NCBI RefSeq assembly: GCF_038561955.2
Contig: NZ_CP138333.2
Span: 124,001 to 188,000 of the forward strand
From: Salinicoccus sp. Bachu38
Lineage (GTDB): Bacteria; Bacillota; Bacilli; Staphylococcales; Salinicoccaceae
Direction: 5' to 3'
Length of the DNA: 64,000 bases
A model generated the notes under the pieces. It was not told the DNA's origin, made no database searches, and saw only the letters and a program-made list of their open reading frames with translations. Positions 53,133-63,305 of this stretch are shown here, in pieces. Made by a program: the position numbers and the translations under genes. Numbering within the stretch: position 1 is the stretch's first letter; every line of letters begins with the position of its first letter.

Positions 53133-53999
53133 ATGAAAACCAAAAATATCATGTACTGGGTGTTCATTGCCCCGGTTCTGGCGGCACTTCTGATCGTCGT
53201 GGTCGTTCCTTTCATCTGGGGAATCTACTATTCCCTTACAGAATGGTCGGGGGACATGGCACAGACGCCGGTGTTCACAGGGTTTGATAACTACAAGAGT
53301 CTGATGTCCGATCCAACATTCCTGAGTGCGCTCTGGTTCACTTTCAAATATGCAATCGTGACGGTGATCATCATAAATGTCGTCGGCTTCTCACTGGCAC
53401 TGATTGTAACGAGCTACATAAAATCAAAGAACCTCCTCAGGACGATATTCTTCATGCCGAACCTGATCGGTGGGCTGATCCTCGGGTTCATATGGCAGTT
53501 CATCTTCACGAACATCTTCAATGCATTGGGCGAGCTCATGGGTGTCGAAATGCTTCAGGGCTGGCTGGCGACCCCGGCAACAGGTTTCTGGGGACTGGTC
53601 ATCCTCCATGTATGGCAGATGGCAGGCTACATCATGATCATCTACATTGCATATCTGCAAAGCATCCCGGACGAACTGCTCGAGGCGGCTGACATGGATG
53701 GGGCAAGCTACTTCCAGAAATTGAAGAATGTAGTGATGCCGCTTGTCGCACCGGCATTCACGGTAAGCATGTTCCTGACCTTGTCCGGTGCATTCAAAAT
53801 CTATGATCAGAATCTCTCCCTCACAGGCGGCGGACCCGGCGGCACTACGAAAATGATTGCCATGGATATCGTTGATACGGCTTTTGCCATGAATACGATG
53901 GGGCTCGCGCAGGCCAAGGCAGTCATCTTCTTCATCATCGTCGCGATTTTAAGTTTGACGCAAGTCTACTATAATAAGAAAAAAGAGGTGGAGCTGTAA
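53133..53999 (+). CDS. Carbohydrate ABC transporter permease (MalF-like)
   Basis: A 288-residue, six-helix permease with the EAA loop (DELLEAADMDGASYFQKLKNVVMPLVAP). ATG 53133 follows AAAGAGGTG. Pairs with the next gene, with which it overlaps by one base (TAATG). Confidence 0.92.
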   Translation: MKTKNIMYWVFIAPVLAALLIVVVVPFIWGIYYSLTEWSGDMAQTPVFTGFDNYKSLMSDPTFLSALWFTFKYAIVTVIIINVVGFSLALIVTSYIKSKNLLRTIFFMPNLIGGLILGFIWQFIFTNIFNALGELMGVEMLQGWLATPATGFWGLVILHVWQMAGYIMIIYIAYLQSIPDELLEAADMDGASYFQKLKNVVMPLVAPAFTVSMFLTLSGAFKIYDQNLSLTGGGPGGTTKMIAMDIVDTAFAMNTMGLAQAKAVIFFIIVAILSLTQVYYNKKKEVEL

Positions 54000-54820
54000 T
54001 GAAGAAGAAAAAGACGACCGGCCGCATTGTTCTGGAAATCGTCGGCATTCTGCTTGCGCTTCTATGGCTCTCCCCCTTCTATATCATGCTGGTCAATGCA
54101 TTCAAGACGAAGCGGGAAATGTTTGAAAATACACTTGCGCCTCCCCAGGAACCCATCTTTGCAAACTTTGTACAGGCTTTCCAGGAACTCGACTTTCTCA
54201 GGACATTCTTCAACTCCTTCCTGATTACGTCGCTGAGCATTGTGTGCATAGTGTTCTTTTCGGCAATGGCTGCGTACGCACTATCAAGGAACAAGAGCAA
54301 GGTCAGCGGGCTGATATTCTTCCTGTTCGTCGCTTCCATGCTCATACCGTTCCAGTCTGTGATGATTCCGCTGGTCAAGATATTCAGTGAGCTTCAGAGC
54401 CTCAACAAATGGGGGCTGATATTCATGTACATCGGCTTCGGTTCCGGTCTCTCACTGTTCCTCTACCACGGAGCGCTGAAGAATATCCCGCTCTCCCTGG
54501 ATGAGGCGGCAAAAATTGATGGAGCAACGAAGTGGCAGACCTTCTGGCATGTCATATTCCCGCTTCTGAGACCGATTGGTGTGACGGTGGCAATCCTGAA
54601 TGTCATCTGGATCTGGAACGACTTCCTGCTCCCAAGCCTGGTGCTTGGCCAGGGGGATGAAACGATTCCGCTTAAGCTGTTCCTGTTCTTCGGACAGTAT
54701 ACGAAACAGTGGACTTTGGCGTTGGCCGGCCTGACAATTTCCATCATACCGGTCATAATCGGCTACTTCATTGCTCAAAGGCACATCATCAAAGGGGTAT
54801 CGGACGGTGCTGTGAAGTAA
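53999..54820 (+). CDS. Carbohydrate ABC transporter permease (MalG-like)
   Basis: A 273-residue six-helix permease with the EAA loop (LSLDEAAKIDGATKWQTFWHVIFPLLRP). Together with the preceding permease it forms the channel; the ATPase is the MsmX-like gene at 59631. Confidence 0.92.
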   Translation: MKKKKTTGRIVLEIVGILLALLWLSPFYIMLVNAFKTKREMFENTLAPPQEPIFANFVQAFQELDFLRTFFNSFLITSLSIVCIVFFSAMAAYALSRNKSKVSGLIFFLFVASMLIPFQSVMIPLVKIFSELQSLNKWGLIFMYIGFGSGLSLFLYHGALKNIPLSLDEAAKIDGATKWQTFWHVIFPLLRPIGVTVAILNVIWIWNDFLLPSLVLGQGDETIPLKLFLFFGQYTKQWTLALAGLTISIIPVIIGYFIAQRHIIKGVSDGAVK

Positions 54821-54839
54821 GTAGGAGGATTATTATGAA

Positions 54840-55859
54840 ATGGTGACGATAAAAGATGTAGCAAGGATAGCTGGAGTCTCGCCCTCTACCGTATCCAGGG
54901 TAATAAAGGATCATGAGGGCATCAGTGGCTCTACAAAGAAGAAAGTGCGAAAAATAATGGAAGAGATCGGGTACGCGCCCAATATTGCGGCGCGGAACCT
55001 GGTGACGAATCAGTCGAACACCATTGGTCTGGTCATCAAGAGCGGGATGCACGAAGTGAACCTGAACCCCTTCTATTCCGAAGTGAACCTCGGTGTTTCC
55101 GAGACATGCAGGCAGAAGGGCTTCTCCACTCTCACCACTTCTGCGACGGATGATGCCAGCCTCCTGGCAGAAGTCAAGGAGCTGATCAGCTCCAGGCAGG
55201 TCGACGGGTTCATACTCCTCTATTCCAAAGAGGGGGACCCGATAGCGGAATTCCTCTCTTCATCAGAGTTTCCTTTCGTAGTGATAGGGAAGGATATACA
55301 CAACGACCAGGAAGCCATATATGTGGATAATGACAATGTACAGGCGGCGGTGTCAATCACTGAATTATTGATTCGAAAAGGGTATAGTAAAATCACGATG
55401 ATAGTGGATAATGACGTCTTTGCAGTTGCCACGGACAGGATCAGGGGATTTGAAGCAGCGATGCAGGAAGCCGGGCTTTCCGGCTCCTGCAGGGTAGTCA
55501 AATGCGGGGACGAGGATGGTTCCCTCGGCCGTATGCTGGATTCTTTATTCGGGGGTGATGGGCCGGAGGTACTGCTGACACTGGATGGTGTGCTGAACGC
55601 CCGCGTCATTTCGCACCTCTATCAGATGAAGATCCGCATCCCCAAGGATGTGGCGACGGCGACCTTCAGTGATTCCCTGCTGACAAAATTTGCAGCGCCG
55701 CCGCAGACTGTTGTCGATATCTTCCCGGAGGAACTCGGGAAGGAAGCCGGCAATGAAATCATCACCCTGATAAAGGACGAAGAGAAATTGAAAAGGAATA
55801 TTACGGTGCCTACGCGTATCATTGAGCGCCGATCAACACAGAAGGAGGAAGGCAGATGA
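54840..55859 (+). CDS. LacI-family repressor of the carbohydrate operon
   Basis: A 339-residue LacI/GalR regulator: N-terminal [37 protein letters not shown], hinge helix [16 protein letters not shown], and a sugar-binding domain. Encoded within its own operon, it should bind the operator at 51673. The ribosome site AGGAGG is best spaced for an ATG at 54836 opening a 3-codon ORF (ATGAAATGGTGA) that overlaps the regulator ATG at 54840; re-initiation may limit expression. Ends overlapping the ThuA gene by ATGA. Confidence 0.9.
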   Translation: MVTIKDVARIAGVSPSTVSRVIKDHEGISGSTKKKVRKIMEEIGYAPNIAARNLVTNQSNTIGLVIKSGMHEVNLNPFYSEVNLGVSETCRQKGFSTLTTSATDDASLLAEVKELISSRQVDGFILLYSKEGDPIAEFLSSSEFPFVVIGKDIHNDQEAIYVDNDNVQAAVSITELLIRKGYSKITMIVDNDVFAVATDRIRGFEAAMQEAGLSGSCRVVKCGDEDGSLGRMLDSLFGGDGPEVLLTLDGVLNARVISHLYQMKIRIPKDVATATFSDSLLTKFAAPPQTVVDIFPEELGKEAGNEIITLIKDEEKLKRNITVPTRIIERRSTQKEEGR

Positions 55860-56569
55860 AAGTGACAGTCTGGAACGAATATAGGCATGAGAAGGAATCC
55901 GAAGTGGTAGGTAAGGTCTATCCTGAAGGGATCCACGGACAGATCGCGAGTTTCCTCGAGGGGCATGAGGTGACGACTGCCACGCTGGATGAAGCGGAGC
56001 ATGGGCTGACTGACGAAGTGCTGAATAATACGGATGTACTTGTATGGTGGGGGCATAAGGCACACGATGAAGTGTCTGATGAAATTGCAGAAAAGGTGCG
56101 GCAGCGTGTATGGGACGGCATGGGGCTGGTAGTATTGCATTCAGCCCATTTTTCCAAGCCCTTCAAACTACTGACGGGCACATCCTGCGATCTCAAGTGG
56201 CGTGAAGCAAACGAGAAGGAGCGGCTATGGGTGGTGGACCCGACGCACCCGATTGCCGACGGTCTCGGAGAATACTTCGAGCTGCCCGAGGAAGAGATGT
56301 ACGGGGAGCATTTCGACATTCCTGTGCCGGATGAGCTCATCATGCTCAGCTGGTTCGAAGGTGGCGAAGTGTTCAGGAGTGCATGCACCTTCAAGAGAGG
56401 GAACGGCAAAATATTCTATTTCCGCCCGGGACACGAAACACATCCGACCTACTATGATGAGAATGTGCAGAAGGTCGTCAATAATGGTGTGAACTGGGCA
56501 GGCAGTGTACACGGCAAAAAGCACTACTATGGAAATCACGAACCATTGGAAGAGATAAAGGAGAAATAA
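55856..56569 (+). CDS. ThuA-like protein (trehalose-utilisation family)
   Basis: A 237-residue ThuA-domain protein, a glutamine-amidotransferase-like fold without the catalytic triad. Conserved [16 protein letters not shown] and [26 protein letters not shown] are visible. In Sinorhizobium ThuA acts with the dehydrogenase ThuB in catabolism of trehalose and related disaccharides through 3-keto intermediates. Adjacent Gfo/Idh/MocA enzymes here fit that scheme. Confidence 0.88.
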   Translation: MKVTVWNEYRHEKESEVVGKVYPEGIHGQIASFLEGHEVTTATLDEAEHGLTDEVLNNTDVLVWWGHKAHDEVSDEIAEKVRQRVWDGMGLVVLHSAHFSKPFKLLTGTSCDLKWREANEKERLWVVDPTHPIADGLGEYFELPEEEMYGEHFDIPVPDELIMLSWFEGGEVFRSACTFKRGNGKIFYFRPGHETHPTYYDENVQKVVNNGVNWAGSVHGKKHYYGNHEPLEEIKEK

Positions 56570-56571
56570 TC

Positions 56572-57597
56572 ATGATCAAGGTTGGTATTATAGGATGCGG
56601 CAGCATCGGAGTGAAGCGGCACATTGCCGAATATAATGAGAATGAAAACGTGAAACTGGTTGCGTTCTGCGACCCGGTCATCGATCGGGCGGAGGCACAG
56701 CGGAAAATATACGGCGGAGAAGCCTACGAGGATTACAGGGACCTGCTTGCAGATGATAATGTCGAAGCCGTCAGTGTCTGTACGCCGAACTACATGCACG
56801 CAGAAATTTCAATTGCGGCGCTTGAAGCAGGCAAGCATGTATTGTGCGAGAAGCCGATGGGCATTGCGATGGATGAGATGGATCGTATGATTGCAGCGGA
56901 AAACAAATCGGACGGACAGCTGATGGTCGGCCATAACCAGCGTCTCATCAAAGAGCATCAGGTGGCACGGGAGTATATTGCAGAAGGCAGACTCGGCAAA
57001 ATCTATTCATTCCGTACGGCGTTCGGCCATCCTGGGCCGGAAGACTGGAGTGTGGATGGCAAGGAGAGCTGGTTCTTCAAGGAAGAGGAAGCGGCGATGG
57101 GCGCGATGGGGGACCTCGGAGTGCACAAGGCGGACCTTATGCGCTATATCCTCGGTGAAGAGGTCGTGGACGTAGGCGGCTTCATATCCAAGGAAGCGAA
57201 GGATTTTTCCAATGTAGATGATAATGCAGTGTGCATTCTGCGCACCGAATCGAACATCATCGGCACATTGCAGGCCAGCTGGTCATTCTATGGAGAAGAG
57301 GACAATTCGACCATCATCTATGGAGAGAAAGGCGTACTCAGCCTGCTTGCAGATTCCGAGCATTCTTTCATTTTCACAGGCAGGGATGGCGAAGTCGTCA
57401 AAGAGAACTACGGCGGCATACAGACGAATGATGAAGCGGGCCAGAAGAAGAAGTCGCTGGTCATGGATGCCTTCATCAATGCCCTCGTGAATGAAGAGCG
57501 TGTGCCCGTCACGGCAGAGGATGCGAAAAAATCCGTTGAAATCATTCTGGATGCTTTTGAGTCCGATCATACGAAGAAAATCATTACTGGAGAATAG
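56572..57597 (+). CDS. Gfo/Idh/MocA-family oxidoreductase, copy A
   Basis: A 341-residue NAD(P)-dependent dehydrogenase: IGCGSIGVKRHI Rossmann loop, CEKPMG lysine motif (the EKP catalytic signature), and GDLGVHKADLMRYILG with active-site His. Family members oxidise sugar or cyclitol hydroxyls, including C3 of glycosides. Starts 2 bases after thuA. Confidence 0.92.
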   Translation: MIKVGIIGCGSIGVKRHIAEYNENENVKLVAFCDPVIDRAEAQRKIYGGEAYEDYRDLLADDNVEAVSVCTPNYMHAEISIAALEAGKHVLCEKPMGIAMDEMDRMIAAENKSDGQLMVGHNQRLIKEHQVAREYIAEGRLGKIYSFRTAFGHPGPEDWSVDGKESWFFKEEEAAMGAMGDLGVHKADLMRYILGEEVVDVGGFISKEAKDFSNVDDNAVCILRTESNIIGTLQASWSFYGEEDNSTIIYGEKGVLSLLADSEHSFIFTGRDGEVVKENYGGIQTNDEAGQKKKSLVMDAFINALVNEERVPVTAEDAKKSVEIILDAFESDHTKKIITGE

Positions 57598-57606
57598 GTG
57601 TTGCAA

Positions 57607-58638
57607 ATGTCTAAAATCAGACTGGGTTTCATTGGTGTTGGAGGAATAGCGACCGGACGTCATATTCCTACATTCAGAACATTCGACGAGGTGGAGATTA
57701 CAGCAGTCCAGGATGTCAATCAGGAACGGGCGATGAAAGTGGCGAATGAACTCAACATCCCCGAAGTGTGCTCCACAGTTGAGGACATGTATCCATATGT
57801 GGATGCGGTTGTCGTCTCTACGCCGAATAAATATCATGCGTCGATCAGCATCGATGCCATGAACAATGGCAAGCATGTCCTTTGCGAAAAGCCGATGGCC
57901 ATGACGACAGAGGAGTGCAATGCGATGATTGAAGCGGAGGAGCGCAATGGTGTAAAGCTGCATATCGCCTATCATTACCGCTTCATGAAGGAGGCCATTG
58001 CAGCCAAGAAAATTATCGAACGCGGTACCATCGGGAACCCGCTGGTGGTCCGTGTGAAGGGGCTCAGGCGCAGGAAGGTGCCGGGTTGGGGCGTCTTCAC
58101 CAACCAGGAGCTCCAGGGCGGCGGCGCACTGATCGACTATGGATGCCATCTCCTCGATCTGGCGATGTACCTCATGGGTGATGTCAAACCGGTGGAAGTA
58201 TCCAGCGCGACCTATAATCAGCTGAGCCGTACGAATACGGTCAACGAATGGGGCCACTTCAACAGGGATGCCTTTGAAGTGGAAGACCATGTCAGTGCCT
58301 TCATCCGCTTCAACAATGGTGCATCGATGCTCTTTGAAACGAGCTGGGCTGCGAACATTCCTGAAGATGAGAACCATATCAGCATTTCAGGTGCCAAGGC
58401 GGGCCTCGATGTATTCGATATGAAGGTGAACCAGGCCGATGAGGACCTGATGACGACGATGCGCATCGACTATATAAAAGTGGATGAGCCCTACAGCAGG
58501 CTTCAGGCGGAAAATTTCATTTCAGCAATCAAATACAATACCCCGCTGACGGTGAAGTCAGTAGAGGCGAAAGAAGTATCCAAAATTATCGAAGCAATAT
58601 ATCTGAGTTCGAAAGAACAGAGGAGCATCAGACTTTAG
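57607..58638 (+). CDS. Gfo/Idh/MocA-family oxidoreductase, copy B
   Basis: A 343-residue dehydrogenase with IGVGGIATGRHIPTF, CEKPMAMT and GGALIDYGCHLLDLAMYLMG. Divergent from copy A, so the two likely act on different stereocentres or in opposite directions. ATG 57607 preferred to GTG 57598 (AGGTG ribosome site). Confidence 0.92.
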   Translation: MSKIRLGFIGVGGIATGRHIPTFRTFDEVEITAVQDVNQERAMKVANELNIPEVCSTVEDMYPYVDAVVVSTPNKYHASISIDAMNNGKHVLCEKPMAMTTEECNAMIEAEERNGVKLHIAYHYRFMKEAIAAKKIIERGTIGNPLVVRVKGLRRRKVPGWGVFTNQELQGGGALIDYGCHLLDLAMYLMGDVKPVEVSSATYNQLSRTNTVNEWGHFNRDAFEVEDHVSAFIRFNNGASMLFETSWAANIPEDENHISISGAKAGLDVFDMKVNQADEDLMTTMRIDYIKVDEPYSRLQAENFISAIKYNTPLTVKSVEAKEVSKIIEAIYLSSKEQRSIRL

Positions 58639-58649
58639 GAGGCAAACAG

Positions 58650-59618
58650 ATGAAACTGGGAGTATTCAATCCGCTGTTCCAGAACATGGAACTTGAAGAA
58701 ATGCTCGATTATATCAAAGCATCCGGACTGGATGCGGTGGAAATCGGTACCGGCGGCTACCCTGGAGACAAGCATTGCAATGTCGACGAATTGCTTGGAT
58801 CCGAGGCGGCAAGAGAGGCATACTTGGAGAAATTCACATCACGGGGCCTGATCATCAGTGCCTTCAGCTGCCATGGGAATCCAATCTCTCCGGATGAAGT
58901 GTTCCGCAGGGAATCGGATGAGATACTGCGCAAGTCGATCAAATTGGCAAACATGATGGACGTTCCTGTAGTCAACACATTCAGTGGCACACCTGCAGGA
59001 AATGAGACGGATACGTCAGTCAACTGGCCGGTGACCCCGTGGCCGGAGGAGTATTCGGAAATAAAGGAGTGGCAATGGGAGCATAGGCTGATTCCATATT
59101 GGCGGGAGATTGCAGAACTTGCTGAAGAATATGATGTGAAGGTCGGACTGGAACTCCATGGCGGCTTTCTCGTCCATTCCCCGCATACGATGCTTGAACT
59201 GAGGAAGTCGACGAATGAATATATCGGCGCGAATCTGGATCCGAGCCATATGTGGTGGCAGGGCATCGACCCTGTCGCAGCAATCAAGATATTGGGGCGT
59301 GAAGACGCGCTCCATCACTTCCACGCGAAGGACACATACATCGACCAGGACAATCTGAATATGCACGGCTACCTTGATATGAATCCATACGGCAACATCA
59401 GGGAGCGGAGCTGGACATTCAGAAGTGTCGGATTGGGCCACAGCGTGGACGAATGGGCGAACATGATGAGTGCACTGAGAACCTACGACTATGACTATGT
59501 CGTATCCATCGAACACGAAGATGGTCTGATGTCGATCGAGGAAGGCTTCCAGACTGCCGTCAGAAACTTGCAGGGTGTTATAATAAGAGAAACGCCGACT
59601 GATATGTGGTGGGCTTAA
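58650..59618 (+). CDS. Xylose-isomerase-like TIM-barrel epimerase/isomerase
   Basis: A 322-residue AP-endonuclease-2 family TIM barrel. Putative metal ligands are E168 (GLELHGG), D197/H200 (NLDPSH), H223 (HHFHAKD) and E288 (SIEHED). Relatives include IolE/IolI, hydroxypyruvate isomerase and 3-keto-glycoside lyases/epimerases. Here it is a good candidate for acting on a keto-sugar made by the dehydrogenases. Ribosome site AGGAGG. Confidence 0.88.
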   Translation: MKLGVFNPLFQNMELEEMLDYIKASGLDAVEIGTGGYPGDKHCNVDELLGSEAAREAYLEKFTSRGLIISAFSCHGNPISPDEVFRRESDEILRKSIKLANMMDVPVVNTFSGTPAGNETDTSVNWPVTPWPEEYSEIKEWQWEHRLIPYWREIAELAEEYDVKVGLELHGGFLVHSPHTMLELRKSTNEYIGANLDPSHMWWQGIDPVAAIKILGREDALHHFHAKDTYIDQDNLNMHGYLDMNPYGNIRERSWTFRSVGLGHSVDEWANMMSALRTYDYDYVVSIEHEDGLMSIEEGFQTAVRNLQGVIIRETPTDMWWA

Positions 59619-59630
59619 AGGAGTGGTTTC

Positions 59631-60797
59631 ATGGCTGAGTTAAAGCTGAAGAATATAAAAAAGACATATGAAAAAGGTCCCACGGTCGTGGATGATTTTA
59701 ATCTTGAAATCCATGACGGCGAATTCATCGTGCTGGTCGGCCCTTCCGGGTGTGGGAAATCGACGACTTTGCGGATGATTGCCGGCCTGGAGGAAATCAC
59801 TGATGGCGAACTGTATATCAATGATAAGAAGATGAACGATGTGGAACCGAAGAACAGGGATATTGCGATGGTCTTCCAGAACTATGCTCTGTATCCGCAT
59901 ATGAGCGTGTACGACAACATGGCATTCGGCCTCAAGCTGAGAAAGACGCCGAAATCCGAAATCAAGCAGCGTGTGGAACATGCAGCGGATATTCTTGGTC
60001 TGACAGACTATCTGGACCGCAAGCCGAAGGCACTGTCCGGTGGCCAGAGGCAACGTGTGGCATTGGGCCGCGCGATTGTAAGGGAGGCGAGCGTCTTTCT
60101 GATGGATGAGCCGCTATCCAACCTGGATGCGAAGCTGAGGGTGCAGATGCGGGCTGAAATCACCAAGCTGCACAAGCGTCTGAAAACGACAACGGTATAT
60201 GTAACACACGACCAGACGGAAGCACTGACGATGGCCTCACGCATCGTGATACTCGACAAGGGGGACATCATGCAGGTCGGTTCTCCGAAGGAAGTCTATG
60301 ATTTTCCGGAGAATGTATTCGTCGCCCAGTTCATCGGCTCGCCGGCCATGAATGTATTTGATGCAGAAATCAGAAATGGAGAGCTTGTGATCGGGGAATC
60401 CACGATCAGAATTCCCGAATTCAAGCGGCGTATGCTTGTAAATGAAGGCTATGACAACAAGCCGATCAAGTTCGGCATTCGGCCGGAGGATGTCAGGGAG
60501 GAAGCGGTCTTTGTCGAATCCGAACTCGCCTCTGCTTTCAATGCGGAAGTCAAAGTAAGTGAGCTCCTCGGTTCTGAGATCATGCTGTACTCCGACCTCG
60601 AAGGGCAGGAATTCATCTCCCGTGTTGACGCACGCAATGAGCTCGAGCCGGGGGATATCGTGAAGTTCGCATTCGATATGAACAAGGGCCACTTCTTCGA
60701 TAACGAAACGCACAAGCGCATCGTCACAAAAGAAGAGCGCAAGAAGGAGAAAGAACGCCTGGAACAGCATGATACATCCGGTGTCATCAAGGCATAG
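59631..60797 (+). CDS. MsmX/UgpC-type sugar ABC transporter ATPase
   Basis: A 388-residue ATPase: Walker [10 protein letters not shown], signature [32 protein letters not shown], and a C-terminal TOBE-type regulatory domain (~240-370). Powers the two permeases encoded upstream; many MsmX proteins are shared among importers. Last gene of the operon. Confidence 0.95.
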   Translation: MAELKLKNIKKTYEKGPTVVDDFNLEIHDGEFIVLVGPSGCGKSTTLRMIAGLEEITDGELYINDKKMNDVEPKNRDIAMVFQNYALYPHMSVYDNMAFGLKLRKTPKSEIKQRVEHAADILGLTDYLDRKPKALSGGQRQRVALGRAIVREASVFLMDEPLSNLDAKLRVQMRAEITKLHKRLKTTTVYVTHDQTEALTMASRIVILDKGDIMQVGSPKEVYDFPENVFVAQFIGSPAMNVFDAEIRNGELVIGESTIRIPEFKRRMLVNEGYDNKPIKFGIRPEDVREEAVFVESELASAFNAEVKVSELLGSEIMLYSDLEGQEFISRVDARNELEPGDIVKFAFDMNKGHFFDNETHKRIVTKEERKKEKERLEQHDTSGVIKA

Positions 60798-60802
60798 AGC
60801 TT

Positions 60803-60834
60803 CAGCCTGTCCATATGGACAGGCTGTATTTTTT
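60803..60834 (+). terminator. Terminator of the carbohydrate operon
   Basis: Stem CAGCCTGTCC / GGACAGGCTG followed by TATTTTTT. Confidence 0.85.
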
Positions 60835-60888
60835 AGTATTTGGTATGATTTAATGGTAATATGATATAGTTGAAAAGAGGTGAACAGC

Positions 60889-61575
60889 ATGGTGAAATTC
60901 GATCACATCATACATTTTGTCAACCGGCTGGATTCAGTCGAGGCGGAAGGTGTGCTTCCGATCCATTCCGGTGGAAAGCATGAACATCTGGGCACTGCGA
61001 ACCTGTTGTCCTATTTCGACCAGAGATATGTGGAGTACCTGGCCATCGATGATGAAGAAAGATTCAGGCGCCATCTGGAAGAGGCGGAGGATTCATTTGC
61101 CAAGACGATTGACCAGGTGCAGTACGAAGAAGGGTTCATCCGTTGCGCGCTTGCCACTGAAGAGATACATCAACTCGCCGACCGGTACAGGGCAAAAGGC
61201 TTCAGGACTGTCGGACCGATGGATATGGAACGCACGACCAATGGAGAGACCATACGTTGGAAACTGCTTTATATCCTGGATGATGAGGAGACCCTGCCCT
61301 TCTTCATCCAATGGGAGGAAGCGGAAGCGGCACGTTCGGACCGGATCAGAAACTTGAGGGGGGATTTTATTTCCCCGGAAATAAATATTCATCACAAAGT
61401 AAAAAATGAGAAGGTATGGGATGCCTTCTTTGACGTCATCGGTGTCTGGAAAGGCGAGGTCGATGCGCATACTACAATCACCATCGCAGAAAACGAAAAA
61501 CCATCCATCACCCTGGAAGTGGGGATGGATGGGGAATCGGCGATCTACAAAGGTGCCGTCTATAAGTTTATATAG
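60889..61575 (+). CDS. VOC/glyoxalase-like domain protein
   Basis: A 228-residue protein beginning MVKFDHIIHFVNRLD, the betaalphabetabetabeta start of VOC proteins, with a second half module (FFIQWEEAEAARSDR...SPEINIHHKV). It resembles the glyoxalase-like proteins of Firmicutes that lack an assigned substrate. ATG 60889 chosen over GTG 60880 since AGAGGTG precedes it. Its end overlaps the convergent small membrane-protein gene by 16 bases. Confidence 0.82.
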   Translation: MVKFDHIIHFVNRLDSVEAEGVLPIHSGGKHEHLGTANLLSYFDQRYVEYLAIDDEERFRRHLEEAEDSFAKTIDQVQYEEGFIRCALATEEIHQLADRYRAKGFRTVGPMDMERTTNGETIRWKLLYILDDEETLPFFIQWEEAEAARSDRIRNLRGDFISPEINIHHKVKNEKVWDAFFDVIGVWKGEVDAHTTITIAENEKPSITLEVGMDGESAIYKGAVYKFI

Positions 61576-61805
61576 ACGATGAGCCCAAGGTGCAGAAGCG
61601 CTGAAAGGGCTGTGATGATGCTGAGGATGGCAATTGATTTTGTGCCTCTTACAAGTATATACGCAATGCTCAGCATGATAGTGATCACGCCAAGGATGAT
61701 TCTGACGCTCATCAGTGCGATGAGGTCCCCACTATCATATTGACCCAGTTGGAACATGCTGATGATATTGATGATCAGAAGAAAGATTAGAATAGCTTGT
61801 CTCAT
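61560..61805 (-). CDS. Small hydrophobic membrane protein (81 aa)
   Basis: An 81-residue protein with three predicted membrane helices and no recognised family. ATG 61805 follows AAGGTGG. Convergent and slightly overlapping with the VOC gene and divergent from the FemABX gene. Confidence 0.65.
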   Translation of the reverse strand: MRQAILIFLLIINIISMFQLGQYDSGDLIALMSVRIILGVITIMLSIAYILVRGTKSIAILSIITALSALLHLGLIVYINL

Positions 61806-61861
61806 GATAGGACCACCTTTCATGGAATATTATATCAGATTTTATTTGAATGGAGACCGTT

Positions 61862-63130
61862 ATGCTTAAATTGTTGAACCTGACAGAAGACGAACATGAT
61901 CAGTTTGTAGAAAGCCATCCTCATGGAGACCTGCTGCAGTTGACTGACTGGGCACAGTCGAAGCATCTGACCGGATGGTACTCCAGGCGCTTTGCTGTGG
62001 GCAATGAAGCGGGGGAAACGCTCGGTGTCGCCCTTCTGCTGTTCAAGAAGGTGCCGAAACTCAATCATACGCTGTGCTATATATCAAGAGGCTTTGTCTG
62101 CGACTACCATGATCCGCTTCTGGTGGAATTTATGCTGAAGGAGGCGTTGAACATAGCCAGGGACGAAAAGGCCTATGCGATAAAGATAGACCCGGACCTC
62201 CCGCTTGAAACGCATCGGGATACGATAGAATTCCTTGAATCGATCGGTTTCAGACATCGTGGCCTAAAAGACGGCATGAGCAAGGATAATATACAGCCCA
62301 GACAGACGATGGTCGCCTCAATCGACAAGGACGACAAGGCCCTGCTGCAGAGCTTTGAAAGGAACAACCGGACAAAGGTGCGCAATGCCATCCGTCGGGG
62401 CACGAGGGTCTACAGGGCGGAACGTGAGGACCTGAAGACATTCGTCACACTCATGAAGGAGACCGGGCAGCGGGATGGCTTCCTTACCCGTGATATCACC
62501 TATTTCGAATCCCTTTATGACAATCTGCACGATAATGGACATATGGAACTGTTTCTGGTGAAACTGATGCCCACAGAAGTCGCGGCTTCGCTGGAAGTGG
62601 ATATGGAGAAGGTGGAGAGGGATCTGGAAAAAGCCATGAAGAAGAAAGATGGCAGCAAGAAGGAAAACCAGATCAAAGATCTCAGCAACCGGAAAGAAAA
62701 ACTCGGGAAACAGCAGCAGGAGATTGAAGAAATCAGTAAAAGACATCCTGAAGGCGTCATCCTTTCGGGTGCCCTGCTTGCCCAGGCCGGACATAAGGCA
62801 TACTATCTCTACGGAGCCTCTTCAGACCAGTACCGTGAATACTTGCCGAATCATCATATGCAGTATGAAATGATGAAGTATGCACGGGATAACGGAGCCA
62901 GAACATACGACTTTGGTGGTGTCAGCGTCTCTCCACCCGAAGATTCCCCGCATTTTGGCCTATGGCAGTTCAAGAAAGTATGGGGTACGCAAGTGAGTGA
63001 GAAAGTCGGAGAGTTCGACTATGTCATCCATCGTCCGTTCTATACACTTGCCGAAGTTGGTGTGCCGATGTTCCAGAAGGGGAAAGTGAAACTGAACCAG
63101 ACACTCAAAGCCTTGAAAGAGCGCCGTTAA
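61862..63130 (+). CDS. FemABX-family peptidyltransferase
   Basis: A 422-residue Fem-type protein: two GNAT-like halves with a helical arm between (residues ~245-290, charged heptads KVERDLEKAMKKK ... EKLGKQQQEIEEISKRH), as in FemA/FemB. YDFGGVSVSPPEDSPHFGLWQFKKVWGTQVSEKVGEFDYV at the end matches the family. It likely adds an amino acid to a peptidoglycan or lipid precursor from aminoacyl-tRNA. Which FemABX step is uncertain (FmhA/FemA-like). Confidence 0.9.
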   Translation: MLKLLNLTEDEHDQFVESHPHGDLLQLTDWAQSKHLTGWYSRRFAVGNEAGETLGVALLLFKKVPKLNHTLCYISRGFVCDYHDPLLVEFMLKEALNIARDEKAYAIKIDPDLPLETHRDTIEFLESIGFRHRGLKDGMSKDNIQPRQTMVASIDKDDKALLQSFERNNRTKVRNAIRRGTRVYRAEREDLKTFVTLMKETGQRDGFLTRDITYFESLYDNLHDNGHMELFLVKLMPTEVAASLEVDMEKVERDLEKAMKKKDGSKKENQIKDLSNRKEKLGKQQQEIEEISKRHPEGVILSGALLAQAGHKAYYLYGASSDQYREYLPNHHMQYEMMKYARDNGARTYDFGGVSVSPPEDSPHFGLWQFKKVWGTQVSEKVGEFDYVIHRPFYTLAEVGVPMFQKGKVKLNQTLKALKERR

Positions 63131-63147
63131 ATGATACGGCGCTTTTC
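63121..63147 (+). terminator. Terminator after the FemABX gene
   Basis: Stem GCGCCGT / ACGGCGC followed by TTTTC; the stop codon lies in the loop. The next 155 bases up to 63305 hold no recognised element beyond a possible promoter. Confidence 0.75.
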
Positions 63148-63305
63148 TTATAGAAAAATTCTATGTATAGCCTCTGACTTTCCTATATGCGAGCATCTTG
63201 TTAAAGAGGCCCCGCCATGATAGACTTATATCCATTAATCCATAGTAATAAACTATGTTTTATAGGTCGATGACTATATGACAACTTACATACAGGGGGA
63301 TTTTT

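Noticed and set aside
57283-58377. 364-codon open frame on the minus strand
   Set aside because: Antisense of the two Gfo/Idh/MocA genes, whose codon structure and motifs are certain.
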